Assembly: GCA_014801875.1 (NCBI GenBank) | Contig: JAAVDJ010000009.1 | Location: forward strand, 1-46,873 | Direction of reading: 5' to 3' | DNA length: 46,873 nucleotides | From: Bacteroides sp. | GTDB taxonomy: Bacteria > Bacteroidota > Bacteroidia > Bacteroidales > Muribaculaceae | In this document: in pieces, positions 42,934 to 46,873 of the stretch | Layout: each line of letters starts with the position of its first letter | Position numbering within the stretch: position 1 is the first letter of the stretch | Notes under the pieces: model-generated | Told to the model about the DNA's origin: nothing | What the model saw: only the letters and a program-made list of their open reading frames with translations | The model's database searches: none | Position numbers and translations under genes: made by a program

Positions 42934-44877
42934 ATGAACCCTCTTATCGGGCTTTATCTGCTTCTTACGGTCATCCTTGCCGCCTCGACGTTCTTCTCCC
43001 CCTCTTTCTATAACTCTCTCCCTTTCCTGATTCTATGGGGAGTGGCCGGGGGTGGGTTGACATTTGTCATTTTCAAATGCCGGATGTGGATAAAGCCCGG
43101 AAGATTCCTGCTTCATCTCTCTTTTCTCCTTATGTTGGCAGGGGGATTGGCCACCTGGAGTTTGAAGAAATCGGGGTATATGAGGCTTACCCAGGGAACG
43201 ACAGTCAATACCTTCATTAGTGAGGATGATGCCACCATCCATACTCTCCCTTTCCCTGTCTCTCTGCTCGATTTCAGGATTGATTATTATCCCGGGGGGG
43301 AGATTCCGATGGATTATCGCTCGAAGATAATAGCCGGCGATGACACTGTGACTGTCTCCATGAATACGATCCTCAGTCGGGATGGTTACCGTTTCATGCA
43401 GTCTTCTTATGATTCGGAGGGGGCCACAATCCTTGCAGTCAGCCATGATCCTTATGGAATTTTCCTTTCCTATTCGGGGTATCTGCTCTTTGCTGTCGGT
43501 GGTCTGCTGGTTCTCCTGAACCCTGAGGGGAGATTCCGCAGACTTCTGCGCGGTGCCTCATTATTGCTTCTCCTTGTAGTCGCCTCTGATTTCAGTGCAG
43601 CGGGTGCCACAGTGGTCGGTATATCGAGGCAGACAGCCGATTCCCTGTCAAGACAGCAGGTAATATATGAAGGGAGAGTGGTCACTTTCAACACCCTTTC
43701 ACGCGACATCTTGCTCAAGCTCTATGGCAAGACAAGCTATCGGGGACTTTCCTCCGAGCAAGTGGTTCTCTCGTTCTCTCTCTATCCGAAGGAATGGAAA
43801 GAGATTCCGTTGATGAAGATCAAGAACCGTGATTTGCAATCCGCACTCGGAATCAAAGGGCGCTACGCCTCGCTTTCTGACCTCTTCGACAATGAGGGTA
43901 GATACCGTGTGGAGAGTCTGAGAGGTAAAGATAATAGCCGCGATATCGAGCAACTTGATGAAAAAGCCGGAATACTCCTTGGATTGGTGCAGGGTTCTGT
44001 CATTCTCCCTATTCCTCCGGGGGAGCAACCGTTACCGGGATGGAGAGTGGAGCTTGAACTTCTCTATAATCGTATCCCCTTTACACTTATCCTTTTCATA
44101 ACCCTCTTTTGCGGAGCTTTCCTTAAATTCGTCGGGATTGTCGCAGGAAAAAGTGCCTTCGGAAGTATTCTCCGGAGCCTCGGTGGAATCTTTCTTCCTG
44201 TAGCGGCCGTAATAGCCCTCCTCAACATCTCCCTGATATGGATTCTTTCGGGACGCTTCCCCCTCTCCAACACGTTCGAGACTCTGGAATTTGTGGCGGC
44301 TGTCTTTATACTGCTGTCGATTGCGGGACGGTGGTTGACCCCGGCTTCGGAAGGGCGTGACACATTGGAGGGATTGGCGATGCTTGCCGCAGGAGCGGTG
44401 GCGCTCGTGGCACACCTGGTTGCCCGTAACCCTATGGTCACTCCCCTTATGCCTGTACTCCACTCCCCCTGGCTCTCAATCCATGTTTCTCTTGTCATGA
44501 CTGCCTATGCCCTTCTTTTGCTGACATCCGTAAACTCTCTGGCGGCTTTGTGTGGAGTCGCATCCCCCCTTGAAATGAGACGCCGCTCCCTATTGCTCTT
44601 ATATCCGGGGGTATGGCTGTTAGGACTCGGGATATTCACCGGAGCGATCTGGGCTAATGTTTCCTGGGGAAGTTATTGGAGCTGGGATCCCAAGGAGACA
44701 TGGGCTCTCGTGACGTTTTTAATCTATTCCCTCCCTCTCCACAACCATGTCTTCAATAAAAAAGATAGAGGCGGAAACCGGAATTTCCACCTCTACCTGC
44801 TTCTTGCCCTCCTATCTGTAGGAATGACTTATTTCGGGGTAAATTATCTTGACTCCATGCACGCCTATCAGGGATGA
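42934..44877 (+). CDS. ccsBA: System II cytochrome c biogenesis protein, fused CcsBA (ResBC)
   Basis: 647 residues. The ResB-like N-terminal half has TM helices (~1-90), a periplasmic region (~95-175) and further helices to ~380. The ResC/CcsA half carries the haem-handling tryptophan-rich WWD motif WGSYWSWDPKETWALVTFL (~575-593) and flanking His-containing helices (LHSPWLSIHVSLVM, LPLHNHVF). CcsBA exports haem and attaches it to CXXCH motifs. It follows two c-type cytochrome genes in the same operon, so a dedicated maturation role is natural. Its stop abuts that of the convergent amt gene. Confidence 0.95.
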   Translation: MNPLIGLYLLLTVILAASTFFSPSFYNSLPFLILWGVAGGGLTFVIFKCRMWIKPGRFLLHLSFLLMLAGGLATWSLKKSGYMRLTQGTTVNTFISEDDATIHTLPFPVSLLDFRIDYYPGGEIPMDYRSKIIAGDDTVTVSMNTILSRDGYRFMQSSYDSEGATILAVSHDPYGIFLSYSGYLLFAVGGLLVLLNPEGRFRRLLRGASLLLLLVVASDFSAAGATVVGISRQTADSLSRQQVIYEGRVVTFNTLSRDILLKLYGKTSYRGLSSEQVVLSFSLYPKEWKEIPLMKIKNRDLQSALGIKGRYASLSDLFDNEGRYRVESLRGKDNSRDIEQLDEKAGILLGLVQGSVILPIPPGEQPLPGWRVELELLYNRIPFTLILFITLFCGAFLKFVGIVAGKSAFGSILRSLGGIFLPVAAVIALLNISLIWILSGRFPLSNTFETLEFVAAVFILLSIAGRWLTPASEGRDTLEGLAMLAAGAVALVAHLVARNPMVTPLMPVLHSPWLSIHVSLVMTAYALLLLTSVNSLAALCGVASPLEMRRRSLLLLYPGVWLLGLGIFTGAIWANVSWGSYWSWDPKETWALVTFLIYSLPLHNHVFNKKDRGGNRNFHLYLLLALLSVGMTYFGVNYLDSMHAYQG

Positions 44878-46302
44878 TTATTCCTGCCTTCTGTACCAAT
44901 CATCAAGCGTAATCGAATCCTCCGCAAGGCCGGTCTCCCCCCCATATTCCTCATCGTGCTGGCTCTTGTCAAGACCTATTATCTCGCTTCTTCCGGACAC
45001 TCTCATGGGGATAATCTTGTCTGTGAACCAATAGAGCGCATAGCTCATCAGGAATGTATAGACCACAACCATTAGCAACACCAGGATATGATTCCAGAAA
45101 AATTCATTGCGTGAAATCATCTCGGGATCGGAAGAGGCAAAGAAATCATAAGCGAAAATTCCGGTCAGGACCGTCCCTATTATACCACCCAGACCGTGGG
45201 TTGGAAAGACGTCAAGAGCGTCATCAAGCATATTGCTGTACCCCTTCCAGCTGCAGGCGAGATTACAGCAGATGGTTATGATGAAGGAGATGCAGACGCT
45301 TTGTCCTACGCTGACCCAACCGGCACAGGGTGTGATGGCAACCAATCCCACGACAGCACCTATCGCTGCGCCCATTGCGGAGGGTTTATGGCCTCTCAGA
45401 CCGTCCATCGCAATCCAGACAACCATAGCGGTAGCGGCTGCTGTGTTCGTGTTGAGAAACGCGGAAATCGCGATTCCGTCTGCCGCCAGAGAGGAACCTC
45501 CGTTGAAACCGAACCATCCGAGCCAGAGGAGAGCCGCTCCGAGAAGCACGAAAGGGACATTGGCCGGCTTTGATTCCTTTTTCGTAGTGCGCTTCCCCAG
45601 ATACATAGCCCCTGTCAAGGCCGCTATGCCTGACGCTGCATGCACCACAATCCCTCCGGCATAGTCATGTACATGCATCATTCCGAAAAGGCCGTCAGGA
45701 TGCCATGTGCAGTGCGCCAAAGGGCAATAAACAAGGATTGTCCAGAGCACCATGAAAAGGAGATAACCCGCGAAATGCACCCTCTCTGCAAACGAACCAG
45801 TAATCAGCGAGGGGGTGATGATGGCGAATTTCATTTGGAAAAGTGCGAACAAAGCCAGCGGAATCGTAGTGGTGGCTATCCCTATCTGCGACCATTCATT
45901 GGATGCGTCAGTGACGTTGGTCACACCGACATTGTCAAACATGAAGAAAGTTGCCGGGTTTCCCAACACATGCCCTATATCCTGACCGAATGCAAGAGAG
46001 AAACCGAATACCACCCAGATAACACTCACGACACCCATCACGATGAAACTCTGGAGCATCGTCGAGATGACATTCTTCACCCTCACCATGCCGCCGTAGA
46101 AAAATGACAGTCCGGGAGTCATCATCAGAACGAAAATGGTGGCTGTTATCATCCACGCTACATTAGCGAAGAGACTCTCTCCCGGGAGATTGAATATCCC
46201 CTCTCGCGGGGTCACAAAACATCCGACTATACTTAGCCCTAACATCACCACAAACACCGTGAGCCATGCGGCGTTAATCTTTTTTACCTGTAGAATTTTC
46301 AT
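44878..46302 (-). CDS. amt: Ammonium transporter
   Basis: 474 residues with about 11-12 TM helices. Amt hallmarks: FFYGGMVRVKN near 68-78, then FAIITPSLITGSFAERVHFAGY, the pore-His regions (DYAGGIVVHAASGIAALTGAMYLG and DVFPTHGLGGIIGTVLTGIFA), and WLGWFGFNGGSSLAADG. The cytoplasmic tail (~435-474) is acidic and Asp/Glu rich. No glnB/glnK gene is visible beside it. The gene is convergent with ccsBA with zero intergenic bases. Confidence 0.97.
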   Translation of the reverse strand: MKILQVKKINAAWLTVFVVMLGLSIVGCFVTPREGIFNLPGESLFANVAWMITATIFVLMMTPGLSFFYGGMVRVKNVISTMLQSFIVMGVVSVIWVVFGFSLAFGQDIGHVLGNPATFFMFDNVGVTNVTDASNEWSQIGIATTTIPLALFALFQMKFAIITPSLITGSFAERVHFAGYLLFMVLWTILVYCPLAHCTWHPDGLFGMMHVHDYAGGIVVHAASGIAALTGAMYLGKRTTKKESKPANVPFVLLGAALLWLGWFGFNGGSSLAADGIAISAFLNTNTAAATAMVVWIAMDGLRGHKPSAMGAAIGAVVGLVAITPCAGWVSVGQSVCISFIITICCNLACSWKGYSNMLDDALDVFPTHGLGGIIGTVLTGIFAYDFFASSDPEMISRNEFFWNHILVLLMVVVYTFLMSYALYWFTDKIIPMRVSGRSEIIGLDKSQHDEEYGGETGLAEDSITLDDWYRRQE

Positions 46303-46359
46303 AGATAAGAGTATTATAATGGAACATCAACTCGACGGGGAGGGGAAGAGAGCAAATAG

Positions 46360-46448
46360 AATATTTCTACATTATCATTATTAATAATAGAAATATTTTA
46401 TGATATTTGCTTTTTAGATTGCAATTATCTAATTTTGGCGCAAAGTTA
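46360..46448 (-). promoter_or_regulatory. amt promoter and leader hairpin
   Basis: On the - strand, TAACTTTG (46448-46441) is a perfect -7 box; no good -33 was seen. The ~130-nt leader contains a 10-bp perfect hairpin AATATTTCTA / TAGAAATATT (46360-46369 / 46388-46397). Confidence 0.5.
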
Positions 46449-46494
46449 ATATTTTTTAATAAACTATACCCTATACCATATGTTAAAAAACGTA

Positions 46495-46522
46495 AAAAGG
46501 AAGGGTTGCCTCACGGCAACCC
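46495..46522 (-). terminator. Terminator after phosphoglycosyl transferase gene
   Basis: On the - strand GGGTTGCC (46522-46515), loop GTGA, GGCAACCC (46510-46503), then TTCCTTTTT. 40 bp beyond the gene's stop. Confidence 0.88.
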
Positions 46523-46561
46523 AACCCGAAATGTATATACCTAATTTAAAAAATTTTTGCG

Positions 46562-46873
46562 TTAATCGTAAAGTTGTTCCCCTGTCCGTCTCTCCCTCAG
46601 GCGGATAGCCTTGGTGAGAAGGATATTCCCGACAGTCCATAGAAGGACGTCGAAAAGAAGGATAAAATTGGGGTTGACCAAGGGGGACACCAGCACGTTC
46701 CACCCTATGAACACCAGCGAGCTCCCCAGAATGGTGAGCAGGGCTGACGCTTGATTCATCCCGAGTGCAAGAAGCTTGTGATGAATATGGCATTTATCCG
46801 GCAGAAAGGGATTCCTACCCTTACGCACTCTGTGAAGATACACCCTGAACACATCGAAGCAGGGTATAATCAA
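46562..46873 (-). CDS. MraY/WecA-type phosphoglycosyl transferase, 3' part
   Basis: Only the last ~103 residues are in the window; the gene continues beyond the right edge. The motif GRNPFLPDKCHIHHKLLALG is the carbohydrate-recognition HIHH region of WecA/TagO-type UDP-HexNAc:polyprenyl-P transferases, followed by two TM helices (LTILGSSLVFIGWNVLV and FILLFDVLLWTVGNILL). It would start a lipid-linked glycan in the inner membrane, such as O-antigen or capsule. The upstream genes that would tell which are not visible. Confidence 0.88.
   Translation of the reverse strand: MIIPCFDVFRVYLHRVRKGRNPFLPDKCHIHHKLLALGMNQASALLTILGSSLVFIGWNVLVSPLVNPNFILLFDVLLWTVGNILLTKAIRLRERRTGEQLYD

Overview
The window looks like a chromosomal segment of a Bacteroidales bacterium, most likely a gut lineage close to Muribaculaceae/Bacteroidaceae. 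The evidence is the protein families (GLPGLI protein, CarboxypepD_reg/TonB-type barrels, DUF3244, DUF4286, SusE/F-like starch-binding repeats, fused CcsBA), several promoters with the Bacteroidota -7 box TAnnTTTG, and the lack of strong Shine-Dalgarno sites. The family or genus is an inference; no rRNA is present.

Region 1 (1-14.3 kb, all + strand) is an accessory peptide locus. It has the 3' end of a membrane-anchored HTH regulator, a DUF3244-like secreted protein and a 75-residue RiPP precursor whose core carries six cysteines exactly four residues apart after a Gly-Gly leader. A radical SAM/SPASM maturase, two outer-membrane barrels, a C39-peptidase ABC exporter and a 61-residue protein resembling only the membrane anchor of an HlyD adaptor follow. 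A GLPGLI protein and a third barrel close the block. I read it as a precursor-modification-cleavage-export pathway for a cysteine-crosslinked peptide. The precursor and maturase genes are much more AT-rich than their neighbours and are separated by a perfect 19-bp hairpin.

Region 2 (14.4-18.7 kb) is housekeeping: acpP-fabF, a lipoprotein, deoC, and a ruvC/DUF4286 pair. Region 3 (18.7-25.3 kb) is glycan degradation: a GH13 amylase with three C-terminal starch-binding-like modules and an (alpha/alpha)6 glycosidase. The amylase is flanked by two copies of a small structured RNA-like element, a roughly 290-bp heptanucleotide array and a 54-bp perfect palindrome. A tRNA-Thr(TGT) with its own promoter lies between the two enzymes.

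Region 4 (25.4-33.8 kb, - strand) is core information processing: rnr, uvrC, apt, mnmG, ybeY and dtd, with a consensus parS-like site between mnmG and apt that suggests proximity to the replication origin. Region 5 (33.8-35.7 kb) is a low-GC scar: an XRE/DUF6922-like antitoxin, a short reading frame resembling the tail of an AbiEii toxin, and the C-terminal third of a decapitated outer-membrane barrel.

Region 6 (35.8-44.9 kb, + strand) is a tight operon: porin, imelysin lipoprotein, di-heme oxidoreductase, second porin, mono-heme cytochrome c lipoprotein, tandem Rid-domain protein and CcsBA haem-attachment factor. It combines an iron-type imelysin system with periplasmic/outer-membrane cytochromes and the machinery that matures them. 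The window ends with a convergent ammonium transporter whose stop codon touches that of ccsBA, and with the 3' part of a MraY/WecA-type phosphoglycosyl transferase.

The best candidate for an undescribed system is the RiPP locus in region 1. The paired RNA elements around the amylase and the cytochrome-porin-imelysin operon are next.
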